From: Agelaius tricolor
Taxonomy: Eukaryota > Chordata > Aves > Passeriformes > Icteridae
Length of the DNA: 64,000 nt
Direction of reading: 5' to 3'
Assembly: GCA_023055355.1 (NCBI GenBank)
Contig: JALJCS010000056.1
Coordinates: 1,922,001-1,986,000, forward strand
The notes under the pieces were generated by a model. It made no database searches. It was not told the DNA's origin and saw only the letters and a list, made by a program, of their open reading frames with translations. The position numbers and the translations under genes were made by a program. This document shows positions 22,455 through 34,800 of the stretch, in pieces; position 1 is the first letter of the stretch; the number at the start of each line of letters is the position of its first letter.

Positions 22455-22860
22455 GGAAATTATAGTTTTCAATTCTTGGTGAAGTAAGGAAGGTGGTCAG
22501 CAAAACCACTACTTAGGACTTATGGAGGGCAGACTTTGGCCTGTTCAGGACACTGGTTCAGAGATTCCCTTGGGAAACAGTTCTTAAAAACCAAGGGGTC
22601 AAGGAAGTCTGGGCATACTTTAAAAAGGAAATCTTAAAGGCATAAGAGCAGTCCCTGACTATTTGCCAAATGATGAGCCAGCAGGGAGGAAGAGTGGCCT
22701 GGAAGAACAGGGAGCTTTTGTCGGAGGTCAGGCTAAAAAAGAGAGTTTATGACCTTTAGAGGAAGGGACAGGTAACTCAGTGTCATACATGGATAATGAG
22801 ATTATTTGCTCTTGCAATTAAGGGGTGAATATCGTGTGACTATTAAGAGAAGCTTTATTG
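22455..22860 (+). mobile_element. CR1 ORF2 fragment, right piece
   Basis: The + strand encodes FSILGEVRKVVSKTTT, RADFGLF and NRELLSEVRLKKRVYDL with stops, the CR1 linker before reverse transcriptase. It continues the piece ending at 21314. Confidence 0.75.
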
Positions 22861-22861
22861 A

Positions 22862-22915
22862 TGTATAGTTATGTTATTGTAGTTTAGATGTCCTCTGTTC
22901 TCCCCATAGTTCCCT

Positions 22916-22948
<33 letters not shown>

Positions 22949-23358
22949 CCGATTGTTGCCATCAGATAGCCTGGGTTGCCTAGGACAGGTAGAAAGAAGG
23001 CGTGTACATGTGCCCCTTACATGGGGCAGTTGGGAATGCAAAAGCTTGTTGCTAAGGAGGCACTGCATGACAACACTTGACCCTCCAATCAAATTACAAG
23101 AAAGCAGTCTCCACCTATAAACAGGAAAGAAGAGTTAACTGACAGACTTTAGGAGGGGCCAGGGTTGGCTGATGCAACCCCCAGGAGTATAAAAGACTGA
23201 GCATCCATCTTGAAGATGAACCGGCCACATGGTAGGCAGCCACAAGAGCAGTTCTCAGTGCTGCAATTTTTCCTTATTTAGTCCTTTTGTTGAATTTTTA
23301 TTAAGGTTTAATAAACCTTTTAAAATTTTTAAAAAGTGAGCAGTTGTCTCTCGCATCA
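22862..23358 (+). mobile_element. LTR with poly-C tract
   Basis: The block begins TGTATAGTTATG. It contains a run of about 30 C (22917-22947), a TATAAAAG box near 23190, and an AATAAA signal near 23312, and ends near TCTCTCGCATCA. These features in this order give a + orientation LTR. No target duplication was identified, and the family is unassigned. Confidence 0.6.
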
Positions 23359-23379
23359 GGAAGAGTAAAAGGATGTCAT

Positions 23380-25155
23380 TAGTTCAGGCATGGAGGGGGC
23401 ATTGCTGGGAACAGCGAGGGCAATTAAAACATCTTTAAAGGAGCTTGGCAAGGAAGTTTGCCAGGCAGGGTGAGCAGGCAGAGCTCCTCTGTAACCATCT
23501 GGAAGGAGCCAATAGAGACAGGTAAACAGACTCAGTGGCTAGTGGAGAAGATCATGAAGACATCCTTTCATTCCCAGCCTTATTAGCATACTAGCATAAG
23601 CTTCCTCATTTATGGTGTTGACATGCCGTAAAGCTCAATCCCCTGTAGCTGCTAGAGAGTCACTGACCCAGTCATGTCAAAGGCCTCCAGCCAGACAGAC
23701 CTGCTGATGGTAAATGCAGCTCTCCAGGTCATAGGTTGCTGGGAGTGCCTGATGCCTCTCTGTGAGGCTGGGGCAGACAAGCAGCTCTTTTGCAGAAGGT
23801 GTGCTGTGGTTGAGGACCTGTGTTGCCAGGTGAAGGAGCTACAGGAGGAAGTGAATAGGTTATGTAGTATTTGAGTGAATGAGCAAGAGATTGGGTATTT
23901 TCAGAGGTGCTACAGTCTCAAGACTCTCAGGAGTCTCAAACCTCCATTGTAGTGGAGAAGTAGGGGGACTCAGAACCCTGTAAGGTCAAGGGACTGTTAG
24001 TCAAGGGTTTGTTGAAGATGAAGGCTAGAAGCAGGTCCCTGCACAAACCAGGAAGAAAGTTCCTCCTCCTTCTCAGAACTTGACAAGTAGGACTGGCACC
24101 TTCTACAACAAGTATGAGGCTCTGGAGCTAGAAGGCCAGACAACTGATGAGATGGGCAAAAGTCCTTCTGGGATAGAGGGGCCTCCTAAAGCAACCCCAA
24201 CTATATGCACATCACGACTTCCTCTGTTAATAAGAGGAGGGTAGTTGTAATAGGAGATTCCCTTCTAAGGGGAACGGAGGGCCCAATATGCAGACTGGAC
24301 CCAACTCACATGGAAGCCTGCTGTCTCCCAGGGGCTTGGATAAGGGACACTACTGGGAAACTCTCCAGTCTAGTATGGCCCTCTGATTACTAATTGGTAT
24401 TGGTTCTTAAAGTGACAAGATAACAAAGAGAAATCCAAGGGCAATCAAAAGGGATTTCAGGGCCCTGGTATGATTAGTTGAAGGATCAGGAGCACAGGTA
24501 GTGTTTTCTTAGAGCCTTTCAGTAGCAAAGAAAAATATTGAAAGGAACAGGCAGACCCATCAGGTCAACACATGGATCTGAGGCTGGTGTCACCAGAAAA
24601 ATTTGGGGGTTTTTTGACCATGGGATGTCTATTCAATGACTGGTCTACTAACACCTGACAGGATGCACCTTTCTCAGCGGGGAAAAAGGGTTCTAGAGCA
24701 AGAGCTAGCAGGGCTTGTTGTTAGAGCTTTAAATTAGATTTGAAGGGGGAAAGGGACAAAACCAGTCTTGCCAATGACAAGCAATGGGATGGCACACCAA
24801 AACTTGAGGAACTGAGTGCTAGTGGGATCCCTCAATCTGCTCCACAAAGTGTCGGCTACAACAAACCGCACTTGAAATGTTGCTATACCAACACACGCAG
24901 CATGAGAAACAAACAGGACTAGCTCAAAGCTTTGACCCAGTCTCAGAGATATGACATCACTGTCATAAGCAAAACCTGGTGGGATGAGTCCTGTGACTGG
25001 AATGCCCTGCTAGATAGTTCCAGGCTCTTCAGGAGGGATAGGTCGGGCAGAAGAGGCAGAGGGTGGCACTGTATGTGATAGAAGGATTAGAATCTATAGA
25101 GCTCGCAGTTGGCAGTGGTACAGTTGAGAATCTCTGGGTAAGAATCAAGGGGCAG
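23380..25155 (+). mobile_element. CR1 LINE 5' region: ORF1 and start of ORF2
   Basis: Degraded ORF1 shows the cysteine-rich segment CWECLMPL...LFCRRC, a coiled-coil stretch (QVKELQEEVNRL) and a GDSL esterase-like motif (VVVIGDSLLRGTEGPICR, near 24240). ORF2 follows with the endonuclease start (YTNTRSMRNKQ, then ETWWDES-like WWDES near 24980 and LFRRDRSGRRG). Several stops and frameshifts are present. The copy is cut off at about 25156 by the 5' LTR of the + strand ERVL. A 5' end this complete is uncommon for CR1, which is usually 5'-truncated. Confidence 0.82.
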
Positions 25156-25159
25156 ACAA

Positions 25160-25729
25160 ATGTGTTACGTTACAATGTATAATGTAACCAAAAGTATTTA
25201 TTCTATTGCCATCTACATCAGCTGTTAAGATAGAGGGGCAGTGTTCATTATCTTCTCCATGAGTCAACCCTGATAACACCCTCTGAGGGGCTATCTCCAC
25301 TAATGGGCCATCAAGGTCTCCCAGCATGACTCATAGAATTCCATCATCTTATTGTGAGATGCTCTGCCCAGGGGGAGGAACCAAACACTCCTACCTGTAT
25401 ATAATCAGAGGCTTGGAACACCACGAGCAGCACTACCCACTGCATTCCCGGAGGACAAGAGCTCCATAACCATCGCTGGACCTCCAGAGGAAGACCAGAC
25501 CTTTCTACAGGATCACCACTTCTACAGAACCACATCCATCGCTTCAACAGGACTGTAGCCACCATTTAATCAGACTGCTGCCACCACCCTGACTGACAGG
25601 GTGTCAGGTCATATTCTGACTCTGTCAGTTTAGGCCAGTGTTTCTGTACTATTGCCTTTATTTTAATTTTCCTATTAAATTATAGTTCTGACTTGGAATC
25701 TCCCACAGGTTTGCTTTCAAACTAGTACA
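25160..25729 (+). repeat. ERVL-A 5' LTR
   Basis: The LTR shows a TGTATATAATC TATA-type box near 25400, a polyadenylation-like TATTAAATTATAG near 25672, and a terminus AACTAGTACA. Most of it aligns with the solo LTR at 43322-43954 (for example GGAAGACCAGACCTTTCTACAGG against GGAAGACTACACCTTTCTACAGG). The left boundary is approximate. A degenerate tRNA-Lys-like primer site (TGGCACCCAGTGTGAGGC) follows at 25735. Confidence 0.75.
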
Positions 25730-25776
25730 TATTTTGGCACCCAGTGTGAGGCAGTCCTGGGAGAAGTCAGAATTAA

Positions 25777-26517
25777 AATTCTGTACTACAGAAACCATCT
25801 ATTCACCATGATGTTCAGTGTCTTTACATAGGTACTGTACCTTGCTCTCTATGTTTTTCCCCACATGGGGAACCATTTGCTGACTTTGATGCTCCATTTG
25901 AGAACAGGGAATGGTATGCAAATCGCTTTATTGGTTTATTATGTCTATTGCATTATGACTTCCTAGGCTATGAACATCATTCAGAATATATATTGTTTAG
26001 TTCTCTTGTCCTAGTCTGGGCTGCTACCTCTGGGGTCGCCTACACAATCTCACCCAGCCCCTGGGGGGAAGAGTACGGAGTGGTTTTTTCCAGCCTTTCA
26101 GGCCTGACACAGCGGGGTTTGAAAATATTGTTTCCTCTGGATGTCAAGGACAGCATAATCTTGTTATCAGTTCTTCTTTCTCTTTTCTTTACAACCTGCA
26201 CTGTGTATACCATGCTTAGAGTCAGAACAGTGCTCAGTGTGGCACAGCATCCTCAGGATGAGGAGGAGAAAAGCAGCAAAGCAACAGGCACCATGTCTAT
26301 GCAAACTGTCACAGAGAGAAAAGGAACCAAAGGAACAGTCGATGTGTCCACACAAACCATCACTGAGCCCAGACAGCCTAAGTGGGTAGCAGTTGCCCCC
26401 ATTCAGAAAAAGAAATCAAAGAGCAAATCGGTCCACATAGTGACCAACAAGGAGGTGGCTGGACGTTCGCACCCAGCAGAAGAGACAGAGATCATCACAC
26501 TCTCTACCCCTGGATGA
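25777..26517 (+). pseudogene. ERVL-A 5' ORF with two hydrophobic segments (gag N-terminus or pre-gag)
   Basis: A frame lies open from 25777 to 26517, directly upstream of recognisable gag. It has no in-frame ATG. It encodes a hydrophobic segment (LFSSLVLVWAATSGVAY), a second one (SIILLSVLLSLFFTTCTVY), then a hydrophilic tail with two similar repeats (MSMQTVTERKGTKG and VSTQTITEPRQPK) and a lysine-rich patch (KKKSKSKS). After a frameshift near 26506 the sequence runs into QREFTCQTNKSILTWLL, typical of this ERVL family's gag. It may be the Gag N-terminus or a separate leader protein. I do not recognise a function. Confidence 0.55.
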
Positions 26518-28000
26518 GCGGCATGACTTGCAGAGGGAGTTCACCTGCCAGACAAATAAGTCCATCCTGACCTGGCTGCTCCACATCTGGAACACTGCAG
26601 CTAATGACACCATTCTGGATGGAAGTGAGGCCAGGCAACTGGGAAACTGGGATCCCTGTCCCGGGATGTGGTCATTGACCAGGGGATTAGGAGAACCCAG
26701 GAAACTCTCAGCCTCTGGTGCTGACTGCTAGTGAGTGTAAGAGATAGATAATGTCCTGAGGTGATGTTATGATACTGTATTCCCTATCGTCTGCTTTATG
26801 CCCAGACATGGGTCTTGTACCTTTAAGCTAGATCTGGAAGGGTGGGGGAACTGGTGGAATTCTTTTGGCGTTTTTATTCGCATATCCTCCCCAGGCTCTC
26901 TCTCAGCTGTGTTTTCTAGCATGGAAAGAGGGAGGATGTCTTTGCTTTTTAGCTAGCTTCTCGTTCGTTAGCTGAGGCAAGAAGTTTTCCTAGGACTGTG
27001 GCGGCTTCTTCTGGAACTGTTCAGCTTTTCTCTGGTCCAAAACACCAGAACATCACTGGGGGCCCCGCACGCCACGGCCCAGAGGCCAGCTCCGGATCCT
27101 GGAAGGAGCCAAGCCACACCTACAGAAAGGACTCTGAATCTACCAGCTCTTCTCCACAACGAGAAGTTTTATTATCTAACATTATTCTTTTTTTTTTTTT
27201 TCCATGCCTGTGATCACCCTGCTTATTAAATAAACAGGTTTTTTTCACTTTCCTCCAAGCCTGCTTTGGGGGAGGGTCTGCTGAAACCTTCTTACCTGTT
27301 AGAAGAGACACCCTTTTCAGGACATTTCCTCCCAATTTGTCTCAAAACTGAGAGAATACCTTTGTAAAGAAGACCTCCACATGCAACAAGGAAAATGGAG
27401 CACAGTAGAAGAAGGTATACAATGCCTAAGGGAATTGGCTGTGCTGGAGATGATTTTTTCAGAAGATGAGAGATTCCCTAAGAGCCCAGATGGTGTCCAG
27501 TGCATGTCACAAATGTGGTGCAAATTCGCAAAGCTTGGACCAGAGATATACTCCTGTTACCTAGTGATACTGCAATGGCGGGAAGGAGAGGGCAAGGTAG
27601 GCATGTTGGTCAACAAACTAAGAATTTACGAGGATGTTGTCACTGCCCCGTTATGCACCCATGTCTCATCTGTGCAAACAAAGCTGGATGAGCATGTCTG
27701 GAACTTGGAAGAGAAAATTGAAGAGGGCCACCTGAAACCGAGAAAGGAGCTTAAGGAAGGAATTTACCACATCTAGCCAGAACCAACAAGAGTCTCTGCC
27801 ATTAGGAGTAGACATCCCCCAGCGAAGGAGAGAGGATATACTCCACAAGGTAACCTCTGGTTTTTCTTTCAGGAGCATGGAGAAGACATGAGGAAGTGGA
27901 ATGAAAAACCCACCTCCTCCTTGGCAGCCCAGGTACATGAATTGAAAAGAGGAACATCTACCACAAGAAGCTCATCTAGGGTCAATGCCACTCTGGTCTC
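26518..28000 (+). pseudogene. gag: ERVL-A gag, decayed
   Basis: Pieces in several frames match the gag of the inverted copy at 35644-36498: TNKSILTWLL and LDGSEARQLG (about 26558-26640), and WSTVEEGIQCLRELAVLEMI (27393 onward). An insertion of GC-rich LTR-like sequence appears to separate them (about 26740-27280). No zinc knuckle is visible. Frameshifts and stops are frequent. Confidence 0.65.
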
Positions 28001-28149
28001 TCATTGACAGAATTCCTGGCGGTATAGGAATGATAAGATGATCAATTCCCTTGAAGGGACCTTGGGAACATATTTACAGGAGGAGAGCAACCTGTACCAT
28101 GACCAAGATTAGAGGGGCCCTGCCTCTAGCCCAGTAGAGGAAAGGGACA

Positions 28150-31060
28150 ATCAGATCTATTGCACTGTGTGGATCCAATGGCCTGGCATGTCTGACCCAC
28201 AAAGATATATGGCTTTGGTTGACACTGGTGCTCCATGTACCCTGATGACATCAAAGTATGTGCAAGAAGAATCCATTTCTATTTCTGGGGTGACGGGGAT
28301 CCCAGAAGCTTACAGTACTGGAAGCTGAAGTGAGTTTGGGAACAAGTGGCAGAAACACCCCATTGTATGGGCCCAGAGGGCCCATGCCTCCTTGACATCA
28401 ACTATCTCAGAAATGGATATTTCAAAGACCCAAAAGGACATCGCTAGACTTTTGGGATAGCTGCTCTAGAGACAGAGAAAATCAGACTACTGAATACCCT
28501 GCCTAAGCTTTCAGACAACCCCTCTGCTGTGGGACTGCTGAGAGTGGAAGAACAACAAGTACCAATTGCCACAGCAACAGTGCACTGTCAGTTATACCGC
28601 ACCGAGACTGTGATTCCTGTCCGTAAGATGATTTGTGAACTGGAGAGCCAAGGGGTGGTCAGCAAGGCTCGTTCATCCTTTAACAGCCCCATATGGCCAG
28701 TGCGTAAGTCCAGTGGAGAATGGAGACTGACAATGGATTACTGTGGCCTGAATGAAGTCACACCACTGAGTGCTGCTGTGCCAGACATGTCGGAGCTTCA
28801 GTATGAGCTGGAGTCCAAGGCAGCAAAGTGGTATGTGACCATCGATATTGCCAATGCATTTTTCTCCATTCCATTGGCAGCAGAGTGAAGGCCCTAGTTT
28901 GCTTTCACCTGGAGGGATGTGCAATACACCTGGAACTGGCTGCCCCAGGGGTAGAAGCACAGTCCTACCAGGTGCCATGGGCTGATCCAGACTGCACTGG
29001 ATAAAGGGCGAGGCTCCGGAACATCTTCAATACATTGATGATATCATTGTATGGGGAATCAAAGCAGGGGAAATCTTCATGAAAGGAGAGAAGATTATCC
29101 ATATTCTCCTGAAAGCTGGTTTTGTCATTAAGCAAAGTAAGGTTAAGGGACCAGCTCAAGAAATTCAGTTTCTAGGATTTAAGTGGCAAGATGGACATCG
29201 CCAGATCATGGCAGAGGTAATCAACAAAATCACCTCTATGTCCCCACCTACCAAAAAGAAAGAAACCCAGGCTTTTCTAGGAGCCGTGGGCTTTTGGATG
29301 TTACATATTCTGGAGTACAGGATGATTGCAAACCCTCTTTATCTCGTGACAGGAAAGAGAAATTATTTCCTGTGAGGCTCTGAACAACAGAAGCGTTTGA
29401 GCAAATTAAGCAGTAGATTGCCCATGCAGTAGCCCTAGGGCCAGTCAGAATGGGGCAGGATGTGAAGAATGCGCTCTACACTGTGACAGGGGAGAATGGT
29501 TCTTTCCTGGAGCCTGTGGCAGAAGGGACCTGGAGAGACTTGAGGATGACTGCTCAGATTCTAGAGTCGGGGGTATATAGGATCTGAGACCAGCTATACC
29601 CCAAATGAGAAAGACATGCTTGCAGCTTTTGAAGGGGTTCAAGCTGCCTCAGAAATAATTGGCACCGAAGCACAGCTGTTTCTGGCACCCTGGCTACCAG
29701 TGCTGGGTTGGATGTTCAAGGGAAAGGTTCCTTCCATGCATCATGCCACCAACACCATATGGAGCAAGTGGATTGCACTGATCACAGCGAGCCCAGATAG
29801 GACATCCAAATTGCCCTGAGATTCTGGAAGTTATAACAAACTGGCCCAAAAATGATATTTTTGGATTATCTTCTTCTGAAGAAGAGGAGCAAGTGACATG
29901 GGCCGAGGAAGCCCCACCATATAACGAGCTACCTGAGAGTGAAAGATGATATGCCCTCTTCACTTACAGTTCCTGCCAAATTGTAGGCAGAAATCTGAAA
30001 TGGAAAGCTGCTGTATGGAGCCCCACACAGCGAGTTGCACTAGCTGCTGAGGGACAAAGTGGATTGAGTCAGGTTGCAGAGCTTAAAACTGTCCAGCAGG
30101 CTTTGGATATCGCCGAACGAGAGAAGTGGATGAGCCTCTATCTCTACACCAACTCGTGAATGGTAGCTAATGCTCTGTGGGGATGGCTGGATCGCTGGAG
30201 AAAGGCCAACTGGCAGCACAGAGGGAAACCCATCTGGGCTGCTGCGACTTGGCAGGACATCGCTGCCCGGGTAGAGAAGCTTACTGTGAAGGTTCAACGC
30301 GTAGATACACACGTACCCAAGAGTCAGGCTAATGGAGAGCATCATAACAATGAGCAGGTGGATCAATCTGCCAAGGTGAAAATATCACAGGTGGATCTGG
30401 ACTAGCAGCACAAGGGAGAATTATTTCTAGCTTGTTGGGCCCATGATGCCTCTGGTCATTAGGGAACAGATGCACCATACTGATGGACTCATGACCGAGG
30501 GGTAGACTTAACTATGGACAATATCTCACGGGTCATCCACAGCTGCAAGACCTGTGCTGCAATCAAACAGGCCAAGCAGGTGAAGCCTCTGTGGTACAGT
30601 GAACAAAGATCAAACTATACGTATGGGGAAGCATGGCAAATAGACTACAATACCCTTCCCCAAACCCGCCAAGGCAAACACTATGTCCTGACCATGGTGG
30701 AAGCAACCATTGGATGGTTGGAGTCCTACCCTGTGCCTCATGCTACTGCCTGGAACACAATCCTGGGCCTGGAAAAGCAAGTCCTGTGGAGACATGGCAC
30801 CCCTGAGGGAATTGAGTCCGACAAGAGGACTCATTTGAAGAAGACCCTCATAAACACCTGGGCCAGAGAACATGGTATCGAGTGGGAATATCATATTTCC
30901 TATCATGCACCAGCAGCCGAAAAAGTTGAGCGGTGCAATGGACTACTTATAAGAACCTTGAAAGCACTTGGCCAGGGAACCTTCAAAAATTGGGAACTCA
31001 ATTTAGCAAAGGCAACCTGGATGGTCAACGCATGAGACTCCATCAACCGAGCTGGTCCGG
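28150..31060 (+). pseudogene. pol: ERVL-A pro-pol, decayed
   Basis: The order is protease, reverse transcriptase, RNase H, integrase. Protease shows ALVDTGAPCTL (about 28215). RT shows ELESQGVVSKA, WRLTMDYCGLNEV, TIDIANAFFSIPLA and the catalytic YIDD (29031-29042). RNase H shows KWMSLYLYT and VDTHVPKSQANGEH. Integrase (30514-31035) shows ISRVIHSCKTC, WQIDYNTLPQTRQGKHYVL, ESDKRTH and VERCNG. Stops and frameshifts split these into many short frames. The closest relative in the window is the inverted ERVL at 31813-36500. Confidence 0.85.
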
Positions 31061-31154
31061 CCCAGTCTGAACCCTTGCACACAGTAGATGGAGATAAAGT
31101 CCCTGTGGTACATGAGAGGTATTTTAGGAAAGACTGTTTGGATTAATCCCACCT

Positions 31155-31812
31155 GTCTTGGTTTGGAAGGACAGGTGTCTGCTAAGGAAGGCAGGAGCCT
31201 CCCTTGAAATGGAAAATGTAAACCGCCCCCCCCCCTCAGAATTGCTATAAATTTTAAATTAAGGGACTCTTAGGCAAAAAATATGGGAGCAGGAAATAAC
31301 AGTCCTTTAATAGGGAAGAAAATAAAAAGATAAAATAAACAATGCAGTAAACCAAAGCAACACTGACAGAGTCAGAACAGGACCTGACACCCTGTTGGGC
31401 AGGGTGTTGGTAGCAGTCTAATTGAAATGGTGGCTGCAGTCCTACTGGAGTGTCGGGTGTGGTTTGGTTGGAGCAGTGATCCTGTAGAAAGGTGTAGTCT
31501 GCCTCTGAAGATCCAGTGGAAGAGGCACCTGTTCCTCTGGGAAATCCAGTGGAGAAGTCATGCTGATGTCCCAGAATCTCAAGATTATATCTGGGTAGCA
31601 ATGCTTGGGTCCTTCCTCTGGGCAGAGCATCTCACAATGGGATGCTATAGTTCTTATCAGTCATGTAGTGACATTCAATAGCCTATTATCAGCAGATGTC
31701 TTCCCGGAGGGAGGAGTCATTGTGGAAGAGATAAGGACAACTGCCCACTTAACAGAAGACAACTGCCATACAGATGGCAAGTAGAATACAATTTGCTTGG
31801 CAATCCAGGACA
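31155..31812 (-). repeat. ERVL-B 3' LTR (minus)
   Basis: The + strand runs from TGTCTTGGTTTGGAAGGACAGG to GGCAATCCAGGACA, 658 bp, the mirror of the + oriented solo LTR at 43322-43954. It marks the junction with ERVL-A. Confidence 0.85.
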
Positions 31813-31828
31813 TTATCCACCCCTTATT

Positions 31829-34800
31829 CTATTTCCATCTGCATCGCAATGAAACCTTAACCCAGTTCTCACTTAAGACTAGGTTTCCTTGTGGTACACA
31901 ACGGCTTTCTCCATCTTTCTGCATTATCCACCAAGTGTAACCAGGTCCTTGAGCAAAAACAATCCCACGGATGGGTTTGTCTATTGGAATTAATACCAAT
32001 ATATCCAGATGGAACATGCCTGGGCTCGTCTGGCCCTTGCTGCTTGACCAAAGGTGGCAGCTGTGGTGGTTTCACCTCAGAGACACCTTTGGCTAGCTGG
32101 ATATTGCAGCTGGGCACTTGGGACAAGTCCAGGCATGCAGGAGCTCAGGTTTACCTCTGGCGGAGAAGCTTCGAGGCGAGGTGAAGGAAAGGAGTCAAGT
32201 TCTGCTAGAGAGTTTTGATCCAGAGCTTTATTCCTGGCCCACAGGCCCCTGAATCCCGTAACAGCTGTAACAGAACTCTCGAACTGCATGGTTGCTGTGT
32301 CCTTTAACCCCGGGGAGAGGGAAGGGGTAGGGATCCCACCAACCAGGTAAGAGGGGGGAGTCTCAGGGAACAAATGACACTTGGATGGCCCAATGTCCCC
32401 CAGGGCTGAAAGGCATCTTTTGAACTTTGCCAATCACTCGACGCCCTTCTGGAATGCCAAGATTGACAGACAGCACTCAGCACGGGGCAAGGGAGGAGGA
32501 AAGGAGTGGTGATTGGCACACCTGGGGAAGGAACAGGAAACTGAGGCAAACCATGACATCACACCGCAACATTTGTCTTTGTCTGAGGTGGGATTAATCC
32601 AAACAGTCATTCCTAAAATACCTTTCATATGTACCACAGGGACTTTATTTCCATCCACTGTGTGCAAGGGTTCAGACTGGACAGGACCAGCTCAATTAAT
32701 GGACCCTCGGGTGTTGGACCATCCAGGTGGCTTTTGCTAAGTTCATTTCTCAATTTCTAAAAGTTCCCCCACCAAGTGCCTTCAGGGTAGTCTTAAGTAC
32801 TCCGCTGCAGTGTTCAACTTTACTGGCAGCTTGTGCATGATAAGGGATATGATAGATCCATTCAATACCATGTTCCCTGGCCCAGGTGTTGATAAGGCCA
32901 TTCTTGAAATGGGTCCCGTTGTCCCGCTCAATTCTCTCAGGGGTGCAATGTCTCCACAGGATTTGCTTTTCCAGGCCCAGGATTGTGTTCCAGGCAGTAG
33001 CATGAGGCACAGGGTAGGACTCCAACCATCCAGTGGTGGCTTCTACCATGGTCAGCACATAGTGCTTGCCCTGGCGTGTCTGGGGCATTGTGATATAGTC
33101 AATCTGCCAGGCCTCTCCATACTTGTACTTGGACCACCACCCACCATACCATAGGGACTTCACTCGCTTGGCCTGTTTGATGGCAGCACGCGTCTCACAG
33201 TCACGGATAACCTGAGATATACTGTCCATGGTTAATTCACCCCTCGGTCTCATGCCCACATATAGGTGGCATCTCTGCCCTGATGACCTAAGGCATCATG
33301 GGCCCATCGAGCTAGGAATAACTCCCCCTTATGTTGCCAATCTAAGTCTATCTTTGACACCTCTGTTTTTGCTGCCTGATCTACCTGTTCGTTGTTTTGG
33401 TGTTCCTCATTAGCCCGACTCTTGGGGACATGGGCATCTACATGACGGACTTTCACAGGTAGCTTCTCCACCCGAGTGGCAATGTCTTTCCATACATCAG
33501 CAGCCCAGATTGGCTTTCCTCTACGCTGCCAGTTGGCCTTTTTCCACCTTTCCAGCAAGCCCCACAGAGCATTGGCTACCATCCACGAATCAGTATAAAG
33601 GTAGAGCTTTGGCCACTTCTCTTTCTCAGCAATGTCCAGGGCCAGCTGAAAACTTTGACTTCAGAAAGTTGACTTGACCCACCTGCTCCTTCGGTAGCTT
33701 GTGCAACCTGTCATGTGGGGCTCCATACAGCTGCTTTCCACTTCTGGTTCATCCCTACGATGCAACAGGAACCATCACTGAAAAGAGCGTAGCGTCTTTC
33801 CGCTGCTGGTAGATGGTTGTATAGTGGAGCATCTTCCGCACGTGTCATTTGCTCTTGTTCCTCTTCATCAGTGAGACCAAAGTTTTCACCTTCCGGCCAG
33901 TTTGTAATTATCTCCAAGATCCCAGGGCGATTCAGGTTTCCAATACGGGCATGCTGCGTGATGAGAGCAATCCACTTGCTCCATGTGGTGTCAGTGGCGT
34001 GGTGGGTAGTGGGAACCTTTCCTTTAAACATCCACCCCAGCACCAGTAGTCGAGGTGCCAGGAGGAGTTGTGCTTCTGTGCCAGTCACCTCCAAGGTGGC
34101 TTGAACTCCTTCATAGGCGGCCAAGATTTCCTTCTCTGTGGGACTGTGGTCGGCTTTGGACCCTCTGTAGCTTCGACTCCAAAATCCTACAGGTCGGCTT
34201 CGAGTCTCCCCAGGCACCTTCTGCAAGACGCTCCATGACAAGCCATTGTTCCCAGCTGCAGAGTAGAGCACATTCTTCATCTCTGGTCCTGTTCTGACTA
34301 GGCCAAGGGCTACCACATGAACGATCTCCTGCTTAATCTGGGCAAAGGCTTGTTGCCGCTCAGGGCCCCAGTGGAACTCGTTCTTCTTGCAGGTGACCGG
34401 GTAAAGAGGGCTCACGGTCTGACTGTACTCAGGAATATGCATTCTCCAAAAGCTTATGGTGCCTAGGAAAGCTTGTGTTTCCTTCTTGCTGGTTGGTAGA
34501 GACATCGCAGTGATCTTGTTGATGACCTCAGTTGGAATCTGACGCTGTGCGTCTTGCCACTTTATTCCCAGGAACTGGATCTCTCGGGCAGGTCCCTTGA
34601 CTGCTCTTCTTGATGGTGAAGCCAGCTTCCAGCAGAATCTGGATGATCCTCTCTCCTTTCTCAAATACTTCCATTGCCATGTACCCCCACACAATGATGT
34701 CATCGATGTACTGCAGGTGTTCTGGAGCTTCACCCTTTTCCAGTGCAGCCTGGATCAGTCCATGGCAGATGGTGGGGCTGTGCTTCCACCCCTGGGGCAG

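Larger units (their letters stand above)
25160..31154 (+). mobile_element. ERVL-A: + strand ERVL provirus, 3' end truncated
   Basis: The element has a 5' LTR (about 25160-25729), a primer-like site at 25735, a 5' membrane-type ORF, gag remains and a decayed pro-pol. Pol stops abruptly at 31154, where a minus-strand LTR of the neighbouring ERVL begins, so the 3' end and 3' LTR are lost. No env was seen, as is usual for ERVL. Many stops and frameshifts make it non-functional, and it looks older than ERV-1 and ERV-3. Confidence 0.85.
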
